Assembly: GCF_946187725.1 (NCBI RefSeq) | Contig: NZ_CAMHSK010000021.1 | Coordinates: 1-43,948 of the forward strand | Length of the DNA: 43,948 nt | Direction: 5' to 3' | From: an uncultured Treponema sp. | GTDB lineage: Bacteria > Spirochaetota > Spirochaetia > Treponematales > Treponemataceae | In this document: piece after piece, positions 24,638-32,643 of the stretch | Layout: every line of letters starts with the position of its first letter | Position numbering within the stretch: position 1 is the first letter of the stretch | Position numbers and translations under genes: made by a program | Notes under the pieces: generated by a model | The model's input: only the letters and a program-made list of their open reading frames with translations | Database searches by the model: none | Told to the model about the DNA's origin: nothing

Positions 24638-25978
24638 ATGAATGTCATAAAACAGCTGCAGGTAAAATTCGTTTATTCAATGATTCTTATTGAAATGATT
24701 GTTTTCGCATTAATTCTTTTTTCATTGAATTTCGCGATTACAAAACGAGAATCAAACGAAGCAAGAGAATTCCTATATTTTCTTGCAAACAACAACGGAC
24801 ACCGTCCACGGCCCAAATCCCCCGAAGAAGAGGCTGCGGCCAAAATGCTTGCCAAGCGGGAACTTGCAGCAGACATTGATGCGACATCTTCTGCAAGCCG
24901 CGAACATCCTGAAGATTTTCTTCGAAATTTAACGAAATTCTTCAGGATTGAACGCCCTATTGAATCTAATCTGCGAAATTACTTTTCCGTCAAAGTCCTT
25001 ACAGACGGCACAATTGTTGAAGTCATAAACGATTTTCCCCTTAACTACACAAAAGAAGAAATCACAAGTCTTGTCAAAGAAATCCTCGATAACAACAAAA
25101 TTTCAGATTCCGTTGGCGGTGTCATGTATTTCATCAGGGATTTAGGACGAACGCACCGTTTAATCTGTATGCTGAACCGCAATTCCGAGCTAAAGACTCT
25201 CGGTAAACTTTACATTTATACCGCAATGCTCTATATATTCAGCATAATCATTTCAATCCTCATTTCTATTCCAATTGCAAAATTCATGGTCGAACCTGCC
25301 CGCGAAGCACTAGTAAAACAAAAACAGTTCATCGCAGATGCAGGTCATGAATTAAAGACACCAATAGCCGTAATCAGCGCAAACATTGATGTTCTTGAAA
25401 ATGAAATCAAAGGCAACAAATGGCTCGAATATATCAAAACTGAAAATCAGAGAATGGGCGATTTGGTCAAAGACCTGCTTTATCTCGCTAAAAATGATGC
25501 AGGCCGCAACGAAATGACCTTCAATGATTTTGATTTTTCTAACGCAATCGAAAATTCTGTGCTTCCGTTTGAAGTTGTTGCTTTCGAAGCCGGAAAGACA
25601 CTTGAATTCGACATTCAGAAAGAAATCATCTGCAACGGCGATGAAAAATCGCTCAAACAGGTCTTCATCATTCTTGTTGATAACGCACTCAAAAACTCAG
25701 AAGATGGGGCAAAAATTACGGTAAAAGCCTTTACTGACGGCCAGAAAATCTTCTATAAAGTACGCAATACTGGTCAGGGCATTCCAAAAGATGAGCTCGA
25801 AAAAATCTTCCTGCGATTCTACCGCTCAGATTCATCAAGGGCGCGAGCAACAGGCGGATACGGTCTTGGACTTGCAATAGCAAGGGCAATCGCTGAAGAT
25901 CACAACGGAACGCTCACTGCAGAAAGTGAAGTCGGTGAATGGGCTGAATTCACGCTGGCAATCCCCAAAAAGAGATAA
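24638..25978 (+). CDS. sensor histidine kinase
   Basis: The 446-residue inner-membrane kinase has a helix near residues 11-35, an extracytoplasmic region of about 150 residues with a polar Pro/Glu/Ala-rich start, a helix near 190-213, and no clear HAMP. The HisKA motif is intact (FIADAGHELKTPI, His237). The ATPase domain has the N box ILVDNALKNS, the G1 box VRNTGQGI, the F box IFLRFYRSD and the G2 box GGYGLGLAIARAI. It pairs with the preceding response regulator. It contrasts with the dead kinase at 15314. The signal is not evident, although the adjoining sufU hints at iron, oxygen or Fe-S status (inference). Confidence 0.92.
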   Translation: MNVIKQLQVKFVYSMILIEMIVFALILFSLNFAITKRESNEAREFLYFLANNNGHRPRPKSPEEEAAAKMLAKRELAADIDATSSASREHPEDFLRNLTKFFRIERPIESNLRNYFSVKVLTDGTIVEVINDFPLNYTKEEITSLVKEILDNNKISDSVGGVMYFIRDLGRTHRLICMLNRNSELKTLGKLYIYTAMLYIFSIIISILISIPIAKFMVEPAREALVKQKQFIADAGHELKTPIAVISANIDVLENEIKGNKWLEYIKTENQRMGDLVKDLLYLAKNDAGRNEMTFNDFDFSNAIENSVLPFEVVAFEAGKTLEFDIQKEIICNGDEKSLKQVFIILVDNALKNSEDGAKITVKAFTDGQKIFYKVRNTGQGIPKDELEKIFLRFYRSDSSRARATGGYGLGLAIARAIAEDHNGTLTAESEVGEWAEFTLAIPKKR

Positions 25979-25990
25979 CAAGGAATTTTT

Positions 25991-26464
25991 ATGGAACTAA
26001 AAGAACTCTACCGCGAAATTTTAAACGAACACAATATAAATCCCGCTCACAAATCTTCTCTTGATGGTGCAGACCTCACTTTGCAGGGCGTTAACCCAAG
26101 CTGCGGCGACAACATCACTTTAAGGCTCAAAACTGAAAGCGGAACAATCACGGACGGTGCATTTGATGGCTCAGGCTGTGCAATCAGTCAGGCAAGCTGC
26201 GACATGATGCTCGATTTAATCATCGGAAAAACTGCTGAAGAAGCACTCCGCCTCTGTGAAATCTTCATGGGCATGATTCAGGGAACCGTCAGCGAAGAGC
26301 AGATTGAAGAACTTGACGAAGCAAGCGCACTCCGCGAAATCCAGCACATGCCGGCCCGCGTAAAATGTGCAGAGCTTGGCTGGCGAACAATGCGTGAAAT
26401 GCTCGGTCTCAAAAAAGATACGGCAAGTGCAACAGCATCGCACCCGGATTGCCCTGTAAATTAA
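25991..26464 (+). CDS. sufU: SufU-type Fe-S cluster assembly protein
   Basis: The 157-residue protein has the three conserved Cys and one Asp of SufU: NPSCGDNITL, GSGCAISQASCDMM and ARVKCAELGW. The region of about 20 residues between the second and third Cys motifs (EEALRLCEIFMGMI) matches SufU rather than IscU. In the Suf system it relays sulfur from the SufS cysteine desulfurase to SufBCD with Zn bound at these residues. It begins 12 nt after the histidine kinase stop with AAGGA upstream, so it is co-transcribed with the two-component pair. sufS is not adjacent, and sufC is 13 kb away in another unit. Confidence 0.92.
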   Translation: MELKELYREILNEHNINPAHKSSLDGADLTLQGVNPSCGDNITLRLKTESGTITDGAFDGSGCAISQASCDMMLDLIIGKTAEEALRLCEIFMGMIQGTVSEEQIEELDEASALREIQHMPARVKCAELGWRTMREMLGLKKDTASATASHPDCPVN

Positions 26465-26616
26465 GGCTCACTCGACGCGGATACACGCAAAATCACACAT
26501 ATAATAGATATTGTTAAATCCGCGTTCATCTTTGTCTAATTTTCTCTTTTCACTTCCATTTAAATTCATGTTTGTGATAGAATATGGAATCTTATTTTTA
26601 ATGAGGTGAAATAGTT
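26465..26616. repeat. intergenic region with ACGCGGAT/ATCCGCGT inverted repeat
   Basis: ACGCGGAT (26475-26482) and ATCCGCGT (26518-26525) can pair across a 35-nt AT-rich loop, and degenerate units ATACACGCA and TTCATCTTTGTC flank them. The organisation resembles the CACAGAT-type repeat at 35391-35464. The remaining DNA up to pgi is AT-rich; a promoter must be here, but I cannot pick a clear one. Confidence 0.4.
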
Positions 26617-28203
26617 ATGTCTATCACATGGGAAAATCTTGACAAACTTTCTTCTTACAAAAAACTTCAGTCGCTCAAAGGTGCCGTTAGCATTAAAAGC
26701 GAACTTTCTTCTGCAAATGCTGCAGAACGGGTAAAAAAATATTCTGTTCCGATGGGAGCAGGTCTTACTTACAACTACGCTGCAAAACAGGTCGATGAAA
26801 AAATCCTTTCAGTTCTCGCTGAACTCGCAAAAGAGGCTCAGCTTACAGAGAAATTCGCTGCTACATACAACGGCGAAGTAATCAACACTGGTGAGAAACG
26901 CATGGTTTTGCACCATCTCTGCCGTGGTCAGCTCGGAAACAATGTTATGGCTGACGGTGCTAACAAGCGCGACTTCTACATCAATGAGCAGAAGCGAATC
27001 GCTGACTTTGCAGAAAAAGTTCATTCAGGTGCAATCGTAAACGCAAAGGGCGAAAAATTCACTACTGTCGTTCAGATTGGTATCGGTGGCTCTGACTTGG
27101 GTCCACGCGCTATGTACCTCGCTCTCGAAAACTGGGCAAAAGCAGCAGGCACATTCAAAATGGAAGCAAAATTCATCTCGAATGTTGACCCGGACGATGC
27201 AACAGCTGTTCTTAAATCAACAGACCTTGCACACTCAATCTTCATTCTTGTTTCAAAATCAGGAACAACCCTTGAGACTCTCACAAACGAATCATTCGTA
27301 AAAGACGCTCTCAAAAAAGCAGGTCTTGAACCTTCTAAACACATGATTGCCGTCACTTCAGAGACATCTCCATTGGCACACAACCCGGACTATCTCGAAG
27401 CATTCTACATGGATGACTACATCGGCGGCCGCTACTCTTCAACTTCTGGAGTCGGTGGAGCAGTTCTTTCACTTGCATTCGGTGCAAAAGTATTCGATGA
27501 CTTCCTTAAAGGTGCTGCCGAAGAAGACAAACTCGCTACAAACGAAGATATTCTCAAAAATCCTGCACTTTTGGACGCACTCATCGGAATCTACGAGCGC
27601 AATGTTCAGGAATATCCTGCAACAGCAGTTCTTCCATATTCACAGGGCTTGAGCCGCTTCCCTGCACACTTGCAGCAGCTCGACATGGAATCAAACGGTA
27701 AGAGCGTAAACCGCTTCGGAGATGCAATCGACTATGTTACAGGTCCGGTAATCTTCGGTGAGCCAGGCACAAACGGCCAGCACTCATTCTATCAGCTCCT
27801 TCACCAGGGAACAGACATCATTCCGCTTCAGTTCATCGCATTCAAAGAGAATCAGGCAGGAAATGATGTTGTAATCGAAGATTCAACAAGCCAGAAAAAG
27901 CTCGGCGCAAATGTCACTGCACAGATTATGGCTTTCGCTTGCGGTAAAGCAGATGCAGATCCAAACAAATCATTCGCAGGCGAGCGCCCGTCAAGCCTCA
28001 TCTACGGAAAACAGCTCACACCTTCGACATTGGGCGCACTTCTCGCTCACTACGAGAACAAAGTTATGTTCCAGGGATTCGTATGGAACATCAACAGCTT
28101 CGATCAGGAAGGCGTACAGCTCGGCAAAAAGCTTGCCAAGACAGTTCTTTCAGGAAACGCAGACGGCGCTCTCAAGGCATATACAGAATTGCTTGATTTG
28201 TAG
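26617..28203 (+). CDS. pgi: glucose-6-phosphate isomerase
   Basis: This 528-residue cytoplasmic enzyme interconverts glucose 6-phosphate and fructose 6-phosphate. Family motifs are clear: QIGIGGSDLGPRAMYLAL (phosphate site), FILVSKSGTTLETL, the catalytic region GGRYSSTSGVGG, then FGEPGTNGQHSFYQLLHQG and a final QEGVQLGKKLAK carrying the catalytic Lys. Length is as expected for the long bacterial/eukaryotic form. GAGGTG lies upstream of the ATG. A strong terminator follows, so it is monocistronic. Codon choice is noticeably biased, as for leuB, which fits high expression. Confidence 0.97.
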   Translation: MSITWENLDKLSSYKKLQSLKGAVSIKSELSSANAAERVKKYSVPMGAGLTYNYAAKQVDEKILSVLAELAKEAQLTEKFAATYNGEVINTGEKRMVLHHLCRGQLGNNVMADGANKRDFYINEQKRIADFAEKVHSGAIVNAKGEKFTTVVQIGIGGSDLGPRAMYLALENWAKAAGTFKMEAKFISNVDPDDATAVLKSTDLAHSIFILVSKSGTTLETLTNESFVKDALKKAGLEPSKHMIAVTSETSPLAHNPDYLEAFYMDDYIGGRYSSTSGVGGAVLSLAFGAKVFDDFLKGAAEEDKLATNEDILKNPALLDALIGIYERNVQEYPATAVLPYSQGLSRFPAHLQQLDMESNGKSVNRFGDAIDYVTGPVIFGEPGTNGQHSFYQLLHQGTDIIPLQFIAFKENQAGNDVVIEDSTSQKKLGANVTAQIMAFACGKADADPNKSFAGERPSSLIYGKQLTPSTLGALLAHYENKVMFQGFVWNINSFDQEGVQLGKKLAKTVLSGNADGALKAYTELLDL

Positions 28204-28243
28204 GATCTAACTTCCGATTACACATACTAAATTTTGTGAAGAG

Positions 28244-28284
28244 ATTCACCTCAGTCAACATGTTTGATTGAGGTGATTTTTTTT
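28244..28284 (+). terminator. intrinsic terminator after pgi
   Basis: TCACCTCA (28245-28252) pairs with TGAGGTGA (28269-28276), extended by GTCAA/TTGAT, then eight T. Confidence 0.85.
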
Positions 28285-28295
28285 ACTCCAATCTA

Positions 28296-28350
28296 TTGAC
28301 TGTTACTGTTAAATAACTTATATTAATCTAAAATAATTACCAAACGGTAA
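28296..28350 (+). promoter_or_regulatory. feo promoter and candidate operator
   Basis: TTGACT (28296-28301), a 17-nt spacer and TATATT (28319-28324) form a near-consensus promoter. The palindrome TTACC-AAAC-GGTAA (28337-28350) lies just after the expected transcript start, and GTTA-AA-TAAC lies in the spacer. A metal-responsive repressor is the obvious candidate binder, but neither palindrome matches the Fur or DtxR consensus I know. Confidence 0.6.
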
Positions 28351-28363
28351 CAAGTGATAGCTT

Positions 28364-28576
28364 ATGATTCCACTAATATTTGCAAATAAAGGTGAAGAAC
28401 AGATTATTAAAAAGATAGGCGGAAGCGAAGAAGTCAAGCGGCATCTTGAAAACCTCGGCTTCAATGTCGGCGGAACCGTCACAATCATCAATTCACTCGG
28501 CGGAAATGTCATCGTAAAAGTCAAAGAATCCCGCATTGCCATCAACGAAGACATGGCACGAAAAATCATGATTTAG
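28364..28576 (+). CDS. feoA: FeoA family protein (first copy)
   Basis: The 70-residue protein folds as an SH3-like beta barrel by family resemblance: KKIGGSEEVKRHLENLGFNVGGTVTIIN, then GNVIVKVKESRIAINEDMARKI. FeoA proteins assist the ferrous iron transporter FeoB at the cytoplasmic face. It is the first gene of the feo operon, 46 nt before the second FeoA. No strong Shine-Dalgarno is visible before this ATG, unlike the next two genes. Two feoA copies ahead of feoB occur in other anaerobes, where the two proteins are diverged like these. Confidence 0.85.
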   Translation: MIPLIFANKGEEQIIKKIGGSEEVKRHLENLGFNVGGTVTIINSLGGNVIVKVKESRIAINEDMARKIMI

Positions 28577-28622
28577 TCAAATAAAAGAAATACGCGGCAA
28601 ACATGCAGCGTAGGAGGAAAAT

Positions 28623-28844
28623 ATGAAAACAATGCGTGAAGCAAAGGTTGGTCAGACTGTCAAAGTTGTCCGCCTCCATGGAGAAGGTGCGGTCAAGCGT
28701 CGTATTATGGACATGGGAGTAACAAAAGGCGTTGAAGTTTATGTGCGTAAAGTTGCTCCTCTCGGAGACCCGATTGAAGTTACAGTGCGAAACTATGAAC
28801 TTTCTCTCCGCAAAGCAGATGCAGAAATGATTGAAATTGAATAA
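28623..28844 (+). CDS. feoA: FeoA family protein (second copy)
   Basis: The 73-residue protein has the standard FeoA pattern MREAKVGQTVKVVRLHGEG, then RRIMDMGVTKGVEVYVRKVAPLGDPIEV and ELSLRKADAEMIEI. It is closer to the usual FeoA consensus than the first copy, for example in MGVTKG and PLGDP. GGAGG lies 6 nt before the ATG. It sits 63 nt before feoB and probably binds the cytoplasmic part of FeoB. Confidence 0.92.
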   Translation: MKTMREAKVGQTVKVVRLHGEGAVKRRIMDMGVTKGVEVYVRKVAPLGDPIEVTVRNYELSLRKADAEMIEIE

Positions 28845-28907
28845 TGGCCGCGAAAGCAGTTTGAATCTTCGCTGCTACATTACAGCCAACATATTAGGAG
28901 TTAAAAA

Positions 28908-31289
28908 ATGGATTTAAGAATAGCACTTGCAGGTAATCCGAATGCCGGAAAAACCACTCTTTTCAATGCCCTCACAGGCTCAAATCAATTCGTAGGAAAC
29001 TGGCCTGGAGTCACTGTCGAAAAAAAAGAAGGAAAACTCAAGAAGCATGAAGGCGTAATCGTAACGGATTTGCCTGGTATTTACTCACTTTCACCGTACA
29101 CGCTTGAGGAAGTCGTTGCCAGAAATTATCTCGTCGGCGAGCGACCTGATGTAATCTTGAACATCGTTGATGCGACAAATCTTGAACGAAATCTTTATCT
29201 CACGACTCAGCTCGTAGAACTTGGAATTCCTGTCGTTGTGGCACTCAACATGATGGACCTCGTAAAAAAAGCCGGTGACAAAATCGATGTTCCTGAACTT
29301 TCACGACATCTAGGATGTCAAATCGTTGAAATTTCAGCACTCAAAGGAACAAATGTAATGGAAGCGGCAGAAGCAGCAATCAAGGCCGCAACAGAAACAA
29401 AAACCGTTCCTCAGCACTCATTCTCTGGCCCGGTTGAACATGCAATCGCACACATCGAAGAAGCCGTTGTTCACGCATTGCCGGAAGAGCAACAGCGATG
29501 GTACGCAATCAAGATTTTTGAACGCGATGATAAAGTGCTTGAATCACTCAAAATCGAAAAAAACACTCTTGAACACATCGAAACCGACATCAAGGCCGCA
29601 GAAAAAGAACTTGATGATGATGCAGAAAGCATTATCACGAACGAGCGATACATTTATATCGCAGGAATCTTAAAATCAAGCTACAAGAAGCGGGATGCGG
29701 GAGCTCTCTCTCAATCAGACAAAATCGACCGGATTGTAACAAACCGCTGGCTCGGTCTGCCGATTTTTGCAGTAATTATGTTCGCAGTCTATTGGATTGC
29801 AATGATCGGAGTTGGAGCACCTGCAACAGACTGGGCAAACGACGGTCTTTTTGGTGACGGCTATCACCTGCTCGGAATCGGAACTAGCGCTTACGAAGAA
29901 GCAGCAGAAGAATACGGTGACACACCGGCAATTCTTGAAGCCCTTGAAAACGGCGAAAATACTTATGTAGTCGTTGACGATGAAACACTTGAAACTTCAG
30001 AACCAATCGAAATCACAGAAGAAGTTGCAGAAGAAGCAAAGGCAATGGCCGAAAAATACGGTGAAGAAGGTCCAGACCCGGCAGACTACGGAATCTGGGT
30101 TCCTGGCATTCCAGCCCTTATCGGAAGCGTGCTTGAAAAAGCCGAAACTTCAGAATGGCTTTCAGGCCTTATCCTCGACGGAATTGTCGCAGGCTGTGGT
30201 GCAGTTCTTGGCTTTGTTCCACAGATGCTCGTCCTCTTCCTCATGCTCGCATTCCTTGAAGCCTGTGGTTACATGGCACGAATCGCCTTCGTCCTTGACC
30301 GAATTTTCCGCAAATTCGGACTTTCAGGCAAATCATTCATCCCAATGCTCGTCGGAGTTGGTTGTGGCGTTCCTGGAATCATGGCAAGCCGCACAATCGA
30401 AAACGAACGCGACCGCCGCATGACAATCATGACCACGACTTTCATTCCATGTGGTGCAAAAGTTCCGTTCATTTCAATGATTGCAGGAGCGATTTTCGGT
30501 GGCTCTGCATGGGTCGCAACTTCGGCTTACTTCATCGGAATGGCTGCAATCATCATTTCAGGAATCATGCTTAAAAAGACAAAGATGTTCTCTGGAAATC
30601 CGGCGCCTTTCGTAATGGAACTTCCTTCATACCACATGCCGACTTGCACAAATGTACTGCGCTCAATGTGGGAACGCGGCTGGTCATTCATCAAAAAAGC
30701 AGGAACAATCATCCTTCTTTCAACAATCATCGTCTGGTTCACAAGTTTCTTCGGCTGGACAGAAGAAGGCTTTGGAATGCTTTCTGAAGAGCAGCTTGAT
30801 TCATCAATCCTTGCCCGACTCGGCTCACTCATTGCATGGATTTTCGCACCTCTCGGATGGGGTAACTGGCAGGCAGCCGTTGCATCAATCACAGGTCTTG
30901 TCGCAAAAGAAAATATCGTTGGCACAATGGGAATCCTCTACGGAAGCGGAGATGTCACGGCATATCAGGCACTTTCACAGGCTTTCACAAGCGTCGCAGG
31001 CTTCTCATTCCTCGTGTTCAACCTGCTCTGTGCGCCATGTTTTGCGGCAATCGGTGCAATCAAACGCGAAATGAACAATACAAAGTGGTTCTGGTTTGCA
31101 ATCGGTTATCAGTGCGCTTTCGCATACATCATTTCATTCATGATTAATCAGTTTGGAAATCTATTCGCCGGAAATGTAAATATTGTCGGTTTTGCATTCG
31201 CAGTCATTGCACTTCTCGGAATCATTTACATGCTCTTCATTAAAAAGTATACTGAAGCAGATAAGCTCACGGTATCAGTAGGAAAATAA
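28908..31289 (+). CDS. feoB: ferrous iron transport protein B
   Basis: This 793-residue inner-membrane GTPase transporter imports Fe2+. The N-terminal G domain has G1 GNPNAGKTTLFNALTG, the switch I region VGNWPGVTVEKKEG, G3 DLPG, G4 NMMD and the G5-like SALKG. A helical spacer (residues about 165-270) leads to the membrane domain with two Gate motifs, including GVGCGVPGIMASRTI and LCAPCFAAIGAI. Between the first and second membrane helices there is an insertion of about 80 residues rich in Glu and Asp (about 325-405). AGGAG precedes the ATG. A Cys-rich partner gene follows after one base. Confidence 0.96.
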   Translation: MDLRIALAGNPNAGKTTLFNALTGSNQFVGNWPGVTVEKKEGKLKKHEGVIVTDLPGIYSLSPYTLEEVVARNYLVGERPDVILNIVDATNLERNLYLTTQLVELGIPVVVALNMMDLVKKAGDKIDVPELSRHLGCQIVEISALKGTNVMEAAEAAIKAATETKTVPQHSFSGPVEHAIAHIEEAVVHALPEEQQRWYAIKIFERDDKVLESLKIEKNTLEHIETDIKAAEKELDDDAESIITNERYIYIAGILKSSYKKRDAGALSQSDKIDRIVTNRWLGLPIFAVIMFAVYWIAMIGVGAPATDWANDGLFGDGYHLLGIGTSAYEEAAEEYGDTPAILEALENGENTYVVVDDETLETSEPIEITEEVAEEAKAMAEKYGEEGPDPADYGIWVPGIPALIGSVLEKAETSEWLSGLILDGIVAGCGAVLGFVPQMLVLFLMLAFLEACGYMARIAFVLDRIFRKFGLSGKSFIPMLVGVGCGVPGIMASRTIENERDRRMTIMTTTFIPCGAKVPFISMIAGAIFGGSAWVATSAYFIGMAAIIISGIMLKKTKMFSGNPAPFVMELPSYHMPTCTNVLRSMWERGWSFIKKAGTIILLSTIIVWFTSFFGWTEEGFGMLSEEQLDSSILARLGSLIAWIFAPLGWGNWQAAVASITGLVAKENIVGTMGILYGSGDVTAYQALSQAFTSVAGFSFLVFNLLCAPCFAAIGAIKREMNNTKWFWFAIGYQCAFAYIISFMINQFGNLFAGNVNIVGFAFAVIALLGIIYMLFIKKYTEADKLTVSVGK

Positions 31290-31290
31290 G

Positions 31291-31443
31291 ATGGGAAACA
31301 TAATAGTTGCACTTATTCTGACAGCAATCGTTGCCGTCATCATCGTAAACATGGTAAGAAACAAAAAGAAAGGCAAATCGTCATGCGGATGCGGCTGTTC
31401 AAGCTGCGCAATGGACTCTTCTTGCCACTGTAACGAAAAATAA
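31291..31443 (+). CDS. FeoB-associated Cys-rich membrane protein
   Basis: The protein has 50 residues: an N-terminal membrane helix (IIVALILTAIVAVIIV), a basic stretch (RNKKKGK), and a tail with six Cys (positions 32, 34, 36, 39, 45 and 47) plus one His. This is the layout of the FeoB-associated Cys-rich family found after feoB. The tail may bind Fe2+ or serve in redox near the transporter (inference from the family). The start ATG follows the feoB stop by one base, with AGGAAA upstream, so it is translationally coupled. Confidence 0.9.
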   Translation: MGNIIVALILTAIVAVIIVNMVRNKKKGKSSCGCGCSSCAMDSSCHCNEK

Positions 31444-31450
31444 GCAATAA

Positions 31451-31526
31451 GGGGGAAAGTCTTCCCCCTGGGGCACACGGCGTTGTGCCCCACCCCCTTC
31501 GCCTAAGGGGTAGCTCCCTACCCCTT
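31451..31526. repeat. three consecutive GC-rich hairpins after the feo operon
   Basis: Three stems follow in 76 nt: GGGGG/CCCCC (31451-31468), GGGGCAC/GTGCCCC (31470-31491) and AAGGGGTAG/CTACCCCTT (31505-31526). None has a T run. They lie between convergent feo and tatD genes and may stop transcription or stabilise mRNA ends. Confidence 0.7.
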
Positions 31527-31541
31527 AAAATCCCCACTTTC

Positions 31542-32405
31542 TTAAAGCCCGAACAGAGTCCTTATATTCCTGTCAACAAGCACGCTCAACTGGCTTGCAA
31601 GCATTCCCCGCGCATGGGCAACATAATTGTACGAATGCTCGATAAAAACAGGCGTATTTGTCTGCCCGCGAAGCGGAACTGGTGCAAGATACGGCGCGTC
31701 TGTTTCCATAAGGAGACGGTCATCAGGAACATAACGAAGAAGCTCATTCATTTCTTCAAGACCTGCTTTTTTTGTATAAGTCACAGCCCCGCCAAAGGCA
31801 ATATGCCAGCCCAAATCAAGGAAGGCTTTCGCTTCAGCTTTTCCGTAAGAATAACAGTGTATGATTCCGTTGTGATAGCCCATGTTCTTAATGCAGTCAA
31901 GCGTATCCTCAAAAGCATCTCTGCTGTGAACGATTACCGGAAGATTCATCTTTCGTGCCAAATCAATCTGCATCTGGAAAAGTTCCCGTTCACCTTCATA
32001 CACGCCCCTGTCAAAATCCGCCTCATCACGACCATCTTCGCCGCTTGGGTTCCAGTGATGGTCAAGCCCGCATTCACCGATTGCAACAAGATGACTCTTA
32101 TCCATAAAAGCTTCGATTGTATCTTCGAGCTTTTTCATGGCCTCTTCACGATTTTTGATTTCATCGACATCAGGCCAAATTCCAGCAGAATAATAAATCA
32201 TTTCGTCAGCGGCCTGACGCTCATTTTCGGGCAGTTTTGCGACAGTTTCCTGAATCTGCACATGCCGCCGGAGCAAGTCATCACAACGGGTTCCAATATC
32301 AAGACCGAAAAACATGTTTCTTCCAACCAGCTGCGAAAGAATCTCCGCGCCGTCCAGCCCACGGTCAATTAAATGATGAAAATGAAAATGTGTATCACTG
32401 AACAT
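31542..32405 (-). CDS. tatD: TatD-family metal-dependent hydrolase (DNase)
   Basis: The 287-residue TIM-barrel hydrolase has all family metal motifs: DTHFHF at the start, IGECGLDHHW, PVIVHSRDAFEDT, IIHCYSYG, and METDAPYLAPVPLRGQTNTP. TatD proteins are 3'-5' exonucleases and may act in DNA repair or RNA turnover. There is a longer loop after GECGLD (residues about 118-135) than in the E. coli protein. No Shine-Dalgarno is present; TAGAAT (32412-32417 in reverse) lies 6 nt before the ATG. It is monocistronic, divergent from tRNA-Leu. Confidence 0.93.
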   Translation of the reverse strand: MFSDTHFHFHHLIDRGLDGAEILSQLVGRNMFFGLDIGTRCDDLLRRHVQIQETVAKLPENERQAADEMIYYSAGIWPDVDEIKNREEAMKKLEDTIEAFMDKSHLVAIGECGLDHHWNPSGEDGRDEADFDRGVYEGERELFQMQIDLARKMNLPVIVHSRDAFEDTLDCIKNMGYHNGIIHCYSYGKAEAKAFLDLGWHIAFGGAVTYTKKAGLEEMNELLRYVPDDRLLMETDAPYLAPVPLRGQTNTPVFIEHSYNYVAHARGMLASQLSVLVDRNIRTLFGL

Positions 32406-32411
32406 AAGGAT

Positions 32412-32417
32412 ATTCTA
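32412..32417 (-). promoter_or_regulatory. candidate -10 box of tatD, leaderless start
   Basis: On the minus strand TAGAAT is followed by 6 nt and the ATG at 32405. The -35 region (TTTCAA at 32435-32440) is weak. Confidence 0.4.
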
Positions 32418-32447
32418 GCGAATTTACAAGAAAATTGAAATGCAGCC

Positions 32448-32477
32448 TTGAAAATATGCAGATTCTTGTGATATAAT
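32448..32477 (+). promoter_or_regulatory. promoter of tRNA-Leu
   Basis: TTGAAA (32448-32453), an 18-nt spacer and a perfect TATAAT (32472-32477), 21 nt before the tRNA. Confidence 0.65.
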
Positions 32478-32498
32478 ATTTGTGTTGTTTACAACGAT

Positions 32499-32586
32499 GC
32501 CAGGATGGTGGAATAGGTAGACACAAGGGACTTAAAATCCCTCGACAGCTAATACCGTCGTGCCGGTTCGATTCCGGTTCCTGGCA
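32499..32586 (+). tRNA. tRNA-Leu (anticodon UAA)
   Basis: The acceptor stem GCCAGGA pairs with TCCTGGC. The anticodon stem AGGGA/TCCCT encloses the loop CTTAAAA, giving anticodon TAA for UUA codons (UUG by wobble). A long variable arm (CGAC...GTCG) and a T arm with GGTTCGATTCC mark a class II leucine tRNA. The CCA end is not encoded; A residues follow the discriminator. A terminator follows at once, so it is a single-tRNA unit. Confidence 0.97.
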
Positions 32587-32587
32587 A

Positions 32588-32621
32588 AAAAAAGAGGTTT
32601 CGCCTGAAACCTCTTTTTTTT
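32588..32621. terminator. intrinsic terminator after tRNA-Leu
   Basis: AAGAGGTTTC (32592-32601) pairs with GAAACCTCTT (32606-32615), with flanking A and T runs that make it usable in both directions, thus also for the minus-strand operon that ends at 32644. Confidence 0.9.
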
Positions 32622-32643
32622 GCATTAACTGACTTAATAAAAC

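Noticed and set aside
31485..32372. 295-codon plus-strand open frame opposite tatD
   Set aside because: The minus-strand TatD protein has all family motifs; the antisense frame has no recognisable domain and its start lies in the hairpin region.
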